64,000 nt of DNA, from contig JAGAQJ010000069.1 of the NCBI GenBank assembly GCA_017622845.1, positions 1 through 64,000 of the forward strand, read 5' to 3'. The stretch is from Lachnospiraceae bacterium (GTDB taxonomy: Bacteria; Bacillota; Clostridia; Lachnospirales; Lachnospiraceae). Position numbers and translations under genes: made by a program. The notes below the pieces were generated by a model. It had not been told where the DNA came from. It made no database searches and saw only the letters and a list, made by a program, of their open reading frames with translations. Positions 50,860-59,968 of the stretch are shown piece by piece; within the stretch, counting starts at the first letter, position 1, and each line of letters begins with the position of its first letter.

Positions 50860-52986
50860 ATGGATTACATGACATTCAGTGAAAAGAAGGATAAGTCCTA
50901 TAAGGCATACAGTATGGAGCTTGCAGGACGGACATTGACAATTGATATCGGAAGAGTAGCAGCACAGGCAAACGGTGCGGCGCTGATGCATTACGGCGAT
51001 ACGACTGTGCTTTGTACGGCAACAGCATCAGACAAGCCGAGAGACGGCATTGATTTCTTCCCTTTGTCTGTTGAATATGAGGAGAAGCTTTATGCCGTAG
51101 GTAAGATTCCGGGAGGATTTAACAAGAGAGAGGGTAAGGCAAGTGAGAATGCCATACTTACAAGCCGTGTTATCGACAGACCTATGCGTCCGTTATTTCC
51201 GAAGGATTACAGAAATGATGTTACCTTGAACAATATGGTAATGAGTGTTGATCCGGAATGCCGTCCTGAGCTGGTGGCAATGATTGGTTCCGCAGTTGTT
51301 ACTTCCATTTCTGATATTCCATTTGATGGTCCGTGTGCAACCACACAGATGGGACTTGTTGATGGCGAGTTTGTGGTAAACCCGAACCAGGAGCAGTGGA
51401 AGAACGGTGATTTACAGCTTACGGTTGCTTCTACAAGCCAGAAGGTTATCATGATTGAAGCAGGCGCAAATGAGGTGCCTGAGGATAAGATGATTGAGGC
51501 GATTTATAAGTGCCATGAGATTAACCAGACAATTATTGCATTTATTAATCAGATAGTGGCAGAGGCGGGCAAGCCGAAGCATGCATATACAAGCTGTGCG
51601 ATTCCTGAGGAAATGTTTGCAAAGATAAAGGAAATCGTTCCTCCCGAGGAGATGGAGGTCGCTGTATTTACTGATGAGAAGCAGGTAAGAGAGGAAAACA
51701 TCAGAAAGATTACCGAGAAGCTGGAGGAGGCATTTGCAGACAATGAAGAATGGCTTGCAATCCTTGGCGAGGCAATCTATCAGTATCAGAAGAAGACTGT
51801 GCGCAAGATGATTTTGAAAGACCACAAGCGTCCTGACGGTCGTGCCATCACACAGATTCGTCCTCTTGCAGCAGAGGTTGATATTATTCCGAGAGTGCAT
51901 GGCTCTGCAATGTTTACACGCGGACAGACTCAGATTTGCACGGTTACGACGCTTGCACCGTTGTCGGAGGTTCAGAAGATTGACGGACTTGACGAGAACG
52001 AGACGGCCAAGAGATATATGCATCATTACAATTTCCCTTCCTATTCTGTTGGAGAGACAAAGCCTTCAAGAGGACCGGGACGTCGTGAGATAGGACATGG
52101 TGCATTAGCTGAGAAGGCACTCGTACCTGTGATTCCTTCTGAGGAAGAATTTCCATATGCAATCCGTACGGTATCAGAGACCTTTGAGTCAAACGGTTCA
52201 ACATCACAGGGTTCCATCTGTGCTTCTACCATGTCGCTGATGGCAGCAGGCGTACCGATTAAGAAGCCGGTAGCAGGTATTTCCTGCGGTCTTGTAACAG
52301 GTGAGACGGATGACGATTATATCGTATTGACAGATATTCAGGGTCTTGAGGACTTCTTTGGCGATATGGATTTCAAGGTTGCAGGTACAAGAGACGGTAT
52401 CACAGCCATTCAGATGGATATCAAGATTCATGGTCTGACAAGACCGATTGTTGAGGAGGCGATTGCAAAGACAAGAGATGCCAGAATGTATATCCTGAAT
52501 GAGATTATGATTCCCTGCATCGCTCAGCCAAGACCAACGGTTGGCGAGTATGCTCCTAAGATTATCCAGCTTCAGATTAATCCTGAGAAGATTGGCGATG
52601 TGGTAGGTCAGAGAGGCAAGACCATTAACGCAATCATTGACCAGACCGGTGTAAAGATAGATATCACGGATGACGGCTTTGTAAGCATCTGCGGAACCGA
52701 TAAAGCGATGATGGACAAGGCTTGTGAGATGATTAAGATTATCACAACTGATTTTGAGGAAGGTCAGATATTCAAGGGGAAGGTAGTGAGCATCAAAGAA
52801 TTTGGTGCATTTCTCGAGTTTGCTCCCGGAAAAGAGGGAATGGTTCATATTTCTAAGATTTCCAAGGAGAGAATCAACCGTGTGGAGGACGTACTTACAC
52901 TTGGTGATGTTGTTACTGTCGTATGCCTTGGAAGGGACAAGATGGGACGCATCAGTTTCTCTATGAAAGATGTGGCACAAAAGTAA
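50860..52986 (+). CDS. pnp: Polyribonucleotide nucleotidyltransferase (PNPase)
   Basis: A 708-residue PNPase: two RNase PH domains (GRVAAQANGAALMHYGDTTV; second with VHGSAMFTRGQTQ and FPSYSVGETKPSRGPGRREIGHG), KH (KIGDVVGQRGKTINAIIDQT) and S1 (FKGKVVSIKEFGAFLEFAPG). It degrades RNA 3' to 5' phosphorolytically as part of mRNA turnover. Follows rpsO as in most bacteria. RBS AAGGAG. Confidence 0.98.
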   Translation: MDYMTFSEKKDKSYKAYSMELAGRTLTIDIGRVAAQANGAALMHYGDTTVLCTATASDKPRDGIDFFPLSVEYEEKLYAVGKIPGGFNKREGKASENAILTSRVIDRPMRPLFPKDYRNDVTLNNMVMSVDPECRPELVAMIGSAVVTSISDIPFDGPCATTQMGLVDGEFVVNPNQEQWKNGDLQLTVASTSQKVIMIEAGANEVPEDKMIEAIYKCHEINQTIIAFINQIVAEAGKPKHAYTSCAIPEEMFAKIKEIVPPEEMEVAVFTDEKQVREENIRKITEKLEEAFADNEEWLAILGEAIYQYQKKTVRKMILKDHKRPDGRAITQIRPLAAEVDIIPRVHGSAMFTRGQTQICTVTTLAPLSEVQKIDGLDENETAKRYMHHYNFPSYSVGETKPSRGPGRREIGHGALAEKALVPVIPSEEEFPYAIRTVSETFESNGSTSQGSICASTMSLMAAGVPIKKPVAGISCGLVTGETDDDYIVLTDIQGLEDFFGDMDFKVAGTRDGITAIQMDIKIHGLTRPIVEEAIAKTRDARMYILNEIMIPCIAQPRPTVGEYAPKIIQLQINPEKIGDVVGQRGKTINAIIDQTGVKIDITDDGFVSICGTDKAMMDKACEMIKIITTDFEEGQIFKGKVVSIKEFGAFLEFAPGKEGMVHISKISKERINRVEDVLTLGDVVTVVCLGRDKMGRISFSMKDVAQK

Positions 52987-53091
52987 TGTGCTGTCGGATA
53001 AACAAAAAGTATTTTACAATGGCAGCGTCAGTGCGCAAGGGACATAAGAACACTGCGAAATTATGACTTGCGCTGTATTAGTGAAAATCAG

Positions 53092-53134
53092 AAAATGCTA
53101 TACAATAGTTCATCAATTGTATAGCATTTTTTTT
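53092..53134 (+). terminator. Intrinsic terminator after pnp
   Basis: AAAATGCTATACAAT (53092-53106) and its exact complement (53116-53130) form a 15-bp stem followed by eight or more T. Confidence 0.95.
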
Positions 53135-53163
53135 ATTCTTTCTGAGTTTTTATTGTTATCTAT

Positions 53164-53191
53164 TCATAATTTTGCTTTCAGCACATATATT
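53164..53191 (+). promoter_or_regulatory. Candidate sigma-E promoter of spoIIIA
   Basis: TCATAAT (53164-53170), 13 bp, then CATATATT (53184-53191) resemble the SigE -35 and CATACAAT-type -10. spoIIIA operons are SigE-dependent in Bacillus and Clostridium; the match is imperfect. Confidence 0.4.
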
Positions 53192-53219
53192 GAGATATGG
53201 ACAAAGGGAGGAGGAAGGT

Positions 53220-54161
53220 ATGATGTCAGAGTGCGGCAGAATCCTGCAGTTTTTTCCGCAGCAATTAAGAGAGAGCTGGGAGAAATGCAGACTGGATTTT
53301 GAAAGGATACAGGAAATCAGGCTGCGCGTCAACCAACCGGTGAGAGTGCTGTCTGCAAAGGAACATATACTTCCTATGATTTATGATGAGAGAGATATGG
53401 AGGAAATATTCCGATACCTGTGCCATGACTCCGTGTATGCATATGAGGAGGAGCGAAAGCAGGGATACATCATGATGGATGGGGGGCACAGGATTGGAAT
53501 TACCGGCGAATTGACAGCGGCGGAGAATGGACGCTTTATTGCAAAATACATACGCTATATGAATATCCGGATTGCGCATGAGCATAAAAACATAGCCAAA
53601 GGTCTGATGCGTTATCTGTACCGCGCAGAAGAAAAAACGCCGCTTAGCGTGCTGATTATCTCGCCGCCGGGGATTGGCAAGACAACCCTGCTTCGGGATA
53701 TGATACGTCTGCTGTCTGACGGCATGGAGGGCTATGAGGGGTGCAATGTGGGCGTTGTTGATGAGCGGGGAGAGATTGCAGGCGCATACAGGGGGAGCGC
53801 CACGCTTGACTGTGGGGAGAGAACAGATATTATCACAGGAGGAGATAAGCGGCAGGGAATTTCGATATTGGTCCGAACATTTTCGCCCAGGGTAGTAGCG
53901 ATTGATGAGATCGGCAGACAGGAAGATGCGGAGGCAATCTTTCATGCAGGAGTGAGCGGATGCAGCATATTGGCAACAGCGCATGGAAACTCGTTGGAGG
54001 ATATCCGCTCTAAGGGTGAGATGGAAAGAATACTCCGCTTAAAGCTGATTGAACGGTTTATTGTATTGTCTATGGACGAAAAAATGGACAGGTATTTTGA
54101 AATTTATGACAGAGAGGGGAATAAATTATGTGGCAGAAGCTTATTGCAGGTGCCTGCGTGA
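53220..54161 (+). CDS. spoIIIAA: Stage III sporulation protein AA (AAA ATPase)
   Basis: A 313-residue ATPase related to secretion ATPases. Walker A ISPPGIGKTTLLRD, Walker B region VVAIDEIG and DERGEIAGAYRG between. It would power the SpoIIIA-SpoIIQ channel between mother cell and forespore. The ATG at 53220 follows GGAGGAGG. Confidence 0.94.
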   Translation: MMSECGRILQFFPQQLRESWEKCRLDFERIQEIRLRVNQPVRVLSAKEHILPMIYDERDMEEIFRYLCHDSVYAYEEERKQGYIMMDGGHRIGITGELTAAENGRFIAKYIRYMNIRIAHEHKNIAKGLMRYLYRAEEKTPLSVLIISPPGIGKTTLLRDMIRLLSDGMEGYEGCNVGVVDERGEIAGAYRGSATLDCGERTDIITGGDKRQGISILVRTFSPRVVAIDEIGRQEDAEAIFHAGVSGCSILATAHGNSLEDIRSKGEMERILRLKLIERFIVLSMDEKMDRYFEIYDREGNKLCGRSLLQVPA

Positions 54162-54649
54162 TGACAGGAGCGCTTGGTTTTGGCTGGTCGCTCTGCAGGG
54201 AGATGAGCTGTGAGATACAGCATTTAAAGCAGCAGAAGCAGATGCTCTTATATATGATAGGAGAGATTACATATCTTCACCGGCCTATGGAGGAAATCTT
54301 TGATATCATTTCAGAAAAAATCACTGCGCCTTATGACAGCTTTTTAAAGGAATTGTCACGAAAACTGAAAGAGCGCGATGGAAGGTCGCTGATTCATCTG
54401 TGGCAGGAGACGCTGAACCGGATAAGGCTTGAGACGGATATTTCAGAGAAGGGCCTATGCTATCTTGAAAAAATGGGAAACTGCTTTGCGTGCGAGGGCG
54501 ATCAATTGCAGATAGGCACGCTTGAACTTTTTGAGCTGGAGCTTGACAGCGAGATAGACAGGCTTACGGCAAAAAAGGAAGAGAACAGCAGGCTGATTCA
54601 GGCGCTCAGCACACTCACGGGAATTTTATGCATTGTGTTATTTTTATAA
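54128..54649 (+). CDS. spoIIIAB: Stage III sporulation protein AB
   Basis: A 173-residue protein with an N-terminal hydrophobic segment (LIAGACVMTGALGFGWSL) and a C-terminal one (LSTLTGILCIVLFL), resembling type II secretion platform proteins (GspF-like). It overlaps spoIIIAA by 34 bp. RBS GAGGGG. Confidence 0.92.
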   Translation: MWQKLIAGACVMTGALGFGWSLCREMSCEIQHLKQQKQMLLYMIGEITYLHRPMEEIFDIISEKITAPYDSFLKELSRKLKERDGRSLIHLWQETLNRIRLETDISEKGLCYLEKMGNCFACEGDQLQIGTLELFELELDSEIDRLTAKKEENSRLIQALSTLTGILCIVLFL

Positions 54650-54679
54650 CGACAAAAAGATAGAGAAATGGGGATGAAG

Positions 54680-54874
54680 ATGGAAGTCAGTCTGATATTT
54701 AAGATAGCAGCAGTTGGCATATTGATAACGATATTGGGACAGGTACTAAAGCATAGCGGAAGGGAAGAACATGCGTTTCTTATCAGTCTTGCCGGACTGG
54801 TGCTGGTACTTTCATGGATTGTCCCTTATATCTATCAGCTCTTTGAGATGATACAGGATTTATTTGCACTGTGA
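54680..54874 (+). CDS. spoIIIAC: Stage III sporulation protein AC
   Basis: A 64-residue, two-helix membrane protein: VSLIFKIAAVGILITILGQV and a second segment ending YIYQLFEMI, the normal AC size. Three in-frame ATGs lie close together (54668, 54674, 54680). The last is chosen because GGGG at 54670-54673 is well placed and the length fits. Confidence 0.88.
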   Translation: MEVSLIFKIAAVGILITILGQVLKHSGREEHAFLISLAGLVLVLSWIVPYIYQLFEMIQDLFAL

Positions 54875-54887
54875 GAGGAGGGGAAGC

Positions 54888-55268
54888 ATGCTTCAGGTTT
54901 GCGTGCTTGCAGCAGCAGGGGTATTTGCAGCGCTGATTATAAAAAAAGACAAGCCGGAATTTGCAGCGTTAATCATTCTGCTGGTAAGCTTTCTGATTGC
55001 CATAAGAGTGCTTGCCATACTTGAGAATGCATTGCTTGAGATAGAGAGCTGGCAGGAGCTGATTGGAGAAAATATGAACTATATGACGCTTCTGTTTAAG
55101 CTGATCGGTATTACTTATATTTGTGATTTTGCAGCAAATCTGTGCAAGGATTCCGGTTATTCGTCACTGAGTAACCATATAGAGATTTTTGGAAAGGTTG
55201 CAATCATGGCAGCAGGCTTTCCGGTAATAAGAATGATGATAGATATGCTTGAGGGAATGATGCGATGA
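54888..55268 (+). CDS. spoIIIAD: Stage III sporulation protein AD
   Basis: A 126-residue membrane protein with four hydrophobic stretches: LQVCVLAAAGVFAALI, AALIILLVSFLIAIRVLAI, TLLFKLIGITYICDFAANL and VAIMAAGFPVIRMMIDML. AC and AD are thought to form membrane parts of the spore channel. The ATG at 54888 has GAGGAGGGG. Confidence 0.92.
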   Translation: MLQVCVLAAAGVFAALIIKKDKPEFAALIILLVSFLIAIRVLAILENALLEIESWQELIGENMNYMTLLFKLIGITYICDFAANLCKDSGYSSLSNHIEIFGKVAIMAAGFPVIRMMIDMLEGMMR

Positions 55269-56338
55269 GTCAGGAAATAAGCCTTTGGCAGGAGTTGGAT
55301 ATCCTTCCGGATTTGGACGTTTTGGACAGATTGTTAAGGGACCTTCTGCCCGGAAAGAATACAAGCTCAATGGATTTTATTGAGGACGTATTAAAGGGAA
55401 ACTGGGTACTGGAGCCGGATTTGTTTTGGAGGTATCTTGTCAGTACCGTGTCAGGTGTGCTGGAGGGCTGGAAGCAGCTTTTCATATCGATTCTGGTGCT
55501 GTTTATACTGGCAGCCCTTGTCAGCAATCTGATGTCGGCTTTTAAAAATGAAGGGGCCGCAAAGGCAGCAAGAACCTTTTTCATTATCTGCCAGCTTGTT
55601 GTGCTGATCAATGCATTTGGAGAGGTTCTCGAAATCGTTGACAGTACCATGGCTCAAATGATTGAGTTTTTAAAACTGATGATTCCGGCATATATGATTT
55701 GTATTGCAGCGGCAGGGTCAGGACTTTCGGCACTGATTTTTTATAAGCTCCTCTTGGGATTTTTGTGTTTAATAGAAGGGATTGTGGCAGCATCACTCAC
55801 TCCTGTTGTGGAAGGATATGTACTGCTCGGCGTGGTGGAGAGCATATGGGGCGAGGAGCGTTTTAAGGGAATTATGGAACTGATTAAAAAAGCGATACAG
55901 TGGTTTTTGAAAACAATCATCGTGGTGATGTCAGGAAGCAGCATCCTGCAGGTAATCATAACGCCGGTTGTCGATAAGGCAAACAATGCCGTACTGCAGA
56001 AGACAGCCGGAGCGATTCCAGGGATAGGCGATATTGTTGAGTCGGTATCGAGCGTGACGCTTGCGTCCGCGATTGCAGTAAAGAACAGTCTCGGCGTATT
56101 GATATTAGTGGTGCTTGTACTGCTGATAGCGGCGCCTGTTATTAAGTCCTTTATGATTCTGTTTGTTATTAAGGTAAGCGGCGCGCTCGGCGGATTATGC
56201 GGCGAGAAACAGATGACAAAATGTGTGGAATATATATCTGATGCAGGATTTATGCTGCTCAAGATTCTGATTACAGTGACTACACTATTTTTTGTGACAA
56301 TTGCGGCAGTCACAAATGCAACAAGCAGCGGACTGTAA
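55265..56338 (+). CDS. spoIIIAE: Stage III sporulation protein AE
   Basis: A 357-residue polytopic protein with an N-terminal soluble segment (about 1-60) and about seven transmembrane helices. GEVLEIVDSTMAQMIEF and PVVEGYVLLGVVESIWGEER are typical AE loops. It overlaps spoIIIAD by ATGA and is the main membrane component of the feeding-tube complex. Confidence 0.93.
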   Translation: MSQEISLWQELDILPDLDVLDRLLRDLLPGKNTSSMDFIEDVLKGNWVLEPDLFWRYLVSTVSGVLEGWKQLFISILVLFILAALVSNLMSAFKNEGAAKAARTFFIICQLVVLINAFGEVLEIVDSTMAQMIEFLKLMIPAYMICIAAAGSGLSALIFYKLLLGFLCLIEGIVAASLTPVVEGYVLLGVVESIWGEERFKGIMELIKKAIQWFLKTIIVVMSGSSILQVIITPVVDKANNAVLQKTAGAIPGIGDIVESVSSVTLASAIAVKNSLGVLILVVLVLLIAAPVIKSFMILFVIKVSGALGGLCGEKQMTKCVEYISDAGFMLLKILITVTTLFFVTIAAVTNATSSGL

Positions 56339-56388
56339 AGGATATTAAATAAATAACATACAATATTTAATCGGCAAGGGGTGAAACG

Positions 56389-56778
56389 ATGGAGGCTTTA
56401 GCTGTTGAAGTCAGGAGGCTGGTATATACTGTCATATGCTTTCAATGTCTGCTGCAGCTTACGGAGGGCAGTGCGTATCAGAAATATTTGAAGCTTTTTT
56501 CTTATCTGCTCACAATGTACATCTGCTGTAATGTGATATTTTCCTTTGCAGGGCAGGTTGAGAGCAGCTTTAGCGAAGCTGACAAGCTGTATGCGGGATG
56601 GGAGAAAGAGTGGAGGGCGATGACAGAGACAGAGCGTATTTACGAAGGCGGTGTTTCCTATGAAGAAAAGCTGTGGGACGATAAAATCATGAACGAAGCA
56701 TATAGTGAATATAACAGCAGGAAGGAGAGTGCAGAAGATGCAGGAAAAGATTATGGGCATACTGAGGAAGATGATTAA
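56389..56778 (+). CDS. spoIIIAF: Stage III sporulation protein AF
   Basis: A 129-residue protein with two N-terminal hydrophobic segments (about 9-25 and 33-57) and a charged C-terminus, matching the AF family but short in its soluble part. RBS AAGGGG. Its end overlaps spoIIIAG. Confidence 0.85.
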   Translation: MEALAVEVRRLVYTVICFQCLLQLTEGSAYQKYLKLFSYLLTMYICCNVIFSFAGQVESSFSEADKLYAGWEKEWRAMTETERIYEGGVSYEEKLWDDKIMNEAYSEYNSRKESAEDAGKDYGHTEEDD

Positions 56779-57349
56779 CGGCGGCAGACCGCCCAAGGAA
56801 ACGATGCTCATCATTTTTCTGAGCGGAATTTTGATTTTTGTCATCCTGCTGCCGACAGGAAAAGAAAACAGCAGCTATCAAAACAGGAAGAATCAGGACA
56901 GTAAAACATCAGCAGCTTCCGGCAGCGCGTCTGATACGGAGTACGCAACGGCTGTGGGCGCGGAGGAGGCAGGTATTGATGAATACCGCAAGGGACTTGA
57001 GCGTGAGCTTGAGGATTTCCTGTCCAGCGTGGCAGGCGTGGGAGAGGTCAAGGTACTTATCTATATGAAGAATTCACAGGAGTATATTGTGGAAAAGAAT
57101 ACGCCTACGACAAGCAGCGTGAACGGAGACAGCAGTGATTTGACAAGAGATGAGACTACGGTGTATACGGTAAACGGAAACGGTGACGAGGTGCCGTTTG
57201 TCTCGCAGACAAAAAGTCCTGAAATTGACGGGGTGGTTGTGGCTGCCAAGGGAGCCTCCAATGAGACAGTTCGTGTGCAGATTGTCAGACTGGTGATGGC
57301 GCTTTATGGTGTAGAGGCAAATAAAGTAGAGGTTTTTGCAATGGGATAA
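56738..57349 (+). CDS. spoIIIAG: Stage III sporulation protein AG
   Basis: A 203-residue protein: N-terminal membrane anchor (ETMLIIFLSGILIFVILLPT), disordered Ser-rich spacer, and a C-terminal ring-building motif domain (LSSVAGVGEVKVLIYMKNSQ; GASNETVRVQIVRLVMALYG) as in the EscJ/YscJ-like AG ring. The ATG at 56738 follows GGAGAG and lies within spoIIIAF, a 41-bp overlap. Confidence 0.93.
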   Translation: MQEKIMGILRKMINGGRPPKETMLIIFLSGILIFVILLPTGKENSSYQNRKNQDSKTSAASGSASDTEYATAVGAEEAGIDEYRKGLERELEDFLSSVAGVGEVKVLIYMKNSQEYIVEKNTPTTSSVNGDSSDLTRDETTVYTVNGNGDEVPFVSQTKSPEIDGVVVAAKGASNETVRVQIVRLVMALYGVEANKVEVFAMG

Positions 57350-57434
57350 AAAATTGTAAGTCGTGAGTCTATTCGCAGGGTGTGCTGAATATGATAGAAG
57401 TAGCAAAGAGAAGCAATAGGAAGGATATGGTTTG

Positions 57435-58274
57435 GTGAAAAAAATATTAAGAAAGAACCAGATTATGATTACGGCACTGGCAGTCATGATTGCAGTAGCA
57501 GGGTATCTGAACTTTGCCGGTACCAAGATTGGAGAGGAAGATTTTATATCTGTCGATGGAAGCAGCAGCGAGCTTACATATGAGATATCTGATGAGGATA
57601 TGTATGCCATATCGCTCAGAGAAGATACTGAAGGAACCATTACGGATTACTCGGAGTATGCGGCTGCAGCAGGAACGGATGGAGACATCATGAGTCTTGA
57701 CACAGATGATGCGGCGATTACGGAAAATTATCTGAACAGCGACATGGATACCGGTTTAGATAGCCCGGCTGTCACATCAGACACTTCGGCAGGCATGTCG
57801 TCGGCATTACAGGCAGCAGAGGATACGGACGGAGCGCTTGCCTCCAACACAGATGAGACAGGAGCTAATGTCATCGAACAGGAAATTCCGGGAGAGGCTG
57901 TGTTTACAAGCGCATCAGGCGTTTCAACGCTTGCAGGAGCAAAGCTTTTAAAGGAACAGACCAGAGCGCAGAATAAGCAATCTCTCATGGAAATCATCAA
58001 CAGCGAGGATTTGACAGAGGAGGCAAAAAAGGAAGCTGTCAACAGTATGATTTCGCTTACGGAAACTGCCCAGAAGGAGTCGGATGCGCAGATGCTTCTT
58101 GAGGCAAAGGGCTTTACACAGGCTGTGGTAAGCATCAGCGGCGATTCGGCAGATGTTATGGTGGAGGCAGCAAGCCTTACCGAGGCACAAACTGCTCAGA
58201 TTATAGACATTGTACAGAGAAAAACGGAGATTGCGGCGGAAAATATCATCATAACGGTATCCGGCGCAGAATAA
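57435..58274 (+). CDS. spoIIIAH: Stage III sporulation protein AH
   Basis: A 279-residue protein: one N-terminal membrane helix (MITALAVMIAVAGYLNFAGT), a long acidic Asp/Ser/Thr-rich spacer (about 35-155), and the C-terminal AH domain (KEQTRAQNKQSLMEIINSED; AKGFTQAVVSISGDSADVMV). AH pairs with forespore SpoIIQ (or its clostridial equivalent) across the septum. GTG at 57435 is preferred; TTG at 57432 is adjacent. The spacer is longer than usual. Confidence 0.92.
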   Translation: MKKILRKNQIMITALAVMIAVAGYLNFAGTKIGEEDFISVDGSSSELTYEISDEDMYAISLREDTEGTITDYSEYAAAAGTDGDIMSLDTDDAAITENYLNSDMDTGLDSPAVTSDTSAGMSSALQAAEDTDGALASNTDETGANVIEQEIPGEAVFTSASGVSTLAGAKLLKEQTRAQNKQSLMEIINSEDLTEEAKKEAVNSMISLTETAQKESDAQMLLEAKGFTQAVVSISGDSADVMVEAASLTEAQTAQIIDIVQRKTEIAAENIIITVSGAE

Positions 58275-58354
58275 GGATTAGTGTTCACTCCCGGTCAGAG
58301 TAGAGGGAATTGTGCGCCAAAATGCTTGCCCTTTTGCATTTTGTGTGCATAAAG

Positions 58355-58417
58355 GTTGCTGTCCGCACCAAAAATATGTAACAAACTTCAAAATGTAATC
58401 GGGGTGTGGACAGTAAC
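58355..58417. mobile_element. 63-bp MITE-like element, second subfamily
   Basis: GTTGCTGTCCGCACC (58355-58369) and GGTGTGGACAGTAAC (58403-58417) are inverted repeats matching at 13 of 15. GCATAAAG on the left (58347-58354) and GAATAAAG on the right (58418-58425) match at 7 of 8, a probable target duplication of the same length as for the GTAACAGTTCAGCC elements. Confidence 0.6.
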
Positions 58418-58470
58418 GAATAAAGATGTGGAATTAACGGAATAAATGTGATATAATGTGCACGAAAGCA

Positions 58471-58600
58471 ATGAGCAGTGCCGTTTGTTGTCTGTCAAAA
58501 TGGGTGCTTGCAGACGTTTTTGACAGACAACAAACGGATAGGGCGAAGCCCGTGAACGAGGAAATGCGAAGCATTTTCGAGTGTCACTGCGAAGTTCATG
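58471..58600 (+). repeat. Highly structured 130-bp multi-hairpin element
   Basis: GCAGTG (58475-58480) and CACTGC (58585-58590) close a multibranch structure. Inside are a perfect 20-bp hairpin (arms 58481-58500 and 58518-58537, both 20 nt), GGGC-GAA-GCCC at about 58541-58551, and a longer stem with GAAATGC-GAA-GCATTTTC at about 58561-58578. ATATAATG occurs just outside on both sides (58451 and 58601). It could be a structured RNA, a MITE or a protein-binding array. Any reading frame across it is doubtful. Confidence 0.6.
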
Positions 58601-58705
58601 ATATAATGAGCCTTGCGGACACCGACATAAGGCGAAAAAAACATGGAGACGTCAGTCGACATGATATAATAATTGGAAATACGAATTTTACAGAAAGGGT
58701 CACTT

Positions 58706-59890
58706 ATGAAGAGAGTATTTTTGATTGTCTTAGACAGTTTTGGAATCGGTGAGATGGAGGACGCGGAAGCCTATGGAGATAAGGGAACCAATACCATAGG
58801 CTCCGTTTCAACGAGCGATTATTTTTACGTACCGAACCTCAAAAAGCTGGGACTTTTTAATATTGAAGGCGTTCATTGTAAAAACCAGGAGAAGACAGAG
58901 GCTCCGCTTGCGGCAATTGCAAGAATGAAGGAGGCTTCGAGAGGAAAAGACACAACCATAGGACATTGGGAAATCGCAGGCATAATATCGGAAAATCCCC
59001 TGCCGACCTATCCAAACGGATTCCCGAAGGCGGTACTTGATGAGTTTACAAGGCTGACCGGAAGGGGGGTACTCTGCAACAAGCCTTACTCAGGAACAGA
59101 GGTCATCCGAGATTACGGCGATGAGCATGTAAAGACCGGAGATTTGATAGTATACACATCAGCGGACAGCGTATTTCAGATTGCTGCCCATGAGGAGGTT
59201 GTACCATTAGAGACATTGTATGACTACTGCAGAAAAGCAAGAGCCATGCTGCAGGGAGAACACGGCGTAGGGCGCGTGATAGCACGGCCGTTTACAGGTG
59301 GGTCCGGAAATTATACCAGAACTGCGCATCGCCATGATTACTCGCTGCTGCCGCCGCGTACAACCATGCTTGACCAGCTCAAGGAAGCAGGGAAAGATGT
59401 GATTGCAGTCGGCAAAATTTATGATATTTTTGCAGGCAAGGGTATCACGGAGTTTGTGTATACCAGTGGAAATGCAGAGGGAATCGAGCGTACCATCGAA
59501 TATCTGGATAAAGATTTTGAAGGTCTTTGCTTTATCAATCTTGTTGACTATGATATGCTGTATGGACACCGCAGAGATATCGACGGTTATGCCAAGGCGA
59601 TGACTTATTTTGATGAAAAGCTTCCTGAAATCATAGGAAAGCTTCGGGAAGACGATGTGCTGATGATTACGGCTGACCATGGCTGTGATCCGGCATATAC
59701 GGCGACAACAGACCATACAAGAGAGTATACGCCGTTTCTGATGTATGGTAAAAAGATAGAACCGGTAAATTACGGTACCAGAGAGACTTTTTCCGATATT
59801 GCGGCTACGGTGCTTGATTATTTCGGCGTGGACAAGCAGGTGTCCGGCACTAGTGTGCTGCCATCTGGTAATTATGGTAAAGAGTGCTGA
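58706..59890 (+). CDS. deoB: Phosphopentomutase
   Basis: A 394-residue alkaline-phosphatase-superfamily mutase. Metal and catalytic motifs: VLDSFGIGEMEDA (Asp ligand), GKDTTIGHWEIAG (Thr nucleophile), and MITADHGCDPAYTATTDHTRE near the C-terminus. It interconverts ribose/deoxyribose 1- and 5-phosphates in nucleoside salvage. The ATG at 58706 follows AAAGGG. No deoA/punA is adjacent. Confidence 0.96.
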   Translation: MKRVFLIVLDSFGIGEMEDAEAYGDKGTNTIGSVSTSDYFYVPNLKKLGLFNIEGVHCKNQEKTEAPLAAIARMKEASRGKDTTIGHWEIAGIISENPLPTYPNGFPKAVLDEFTRLTGRGVLCNKPYSGTEVIRDYGDEHVKTGDLIVYTSADSVFQIAAHEEVVPLETLYDYCRKARAMLQGEHGVGRVIARPFTGGSGNYTRTAHRHDYSLLPPRTTMLDQLKEAGKDVIAVGKIYDIFAGKGITEFVYTSGNAEGIERTIEYLDKDFEGLCFINLVDYDMLYGHRRDIDGYAKAMTYFDEKLPEIIGKLREDDVLMITADHGCDPAYTATTDHTREYTPFLMYGKKIEPVNYGTRETFSDIAATVLDYFGVDKQVSGTSVLPSGNYGKEC

Positions 59891-59968
59891 TTACCATAAA
59901 TTACAAGTGGTCAGTACACTGGCATGTATAATACAGGTGTTAATAATGAATGGACGGAGGATACACAA

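Noticed and set aside
58275-58705. Riboswitch upstream of deoB
   Set aside because: The region is structured, but I recognise no known aptamer core; the stems look repeat-like.
58456-58752. 98-residue plus-strand ORF upstream of deoB
   Set aside because: It runs through the multi-hairpin element and into the deoB start; composition is set by the palindromes and it has no ribosome binding site.
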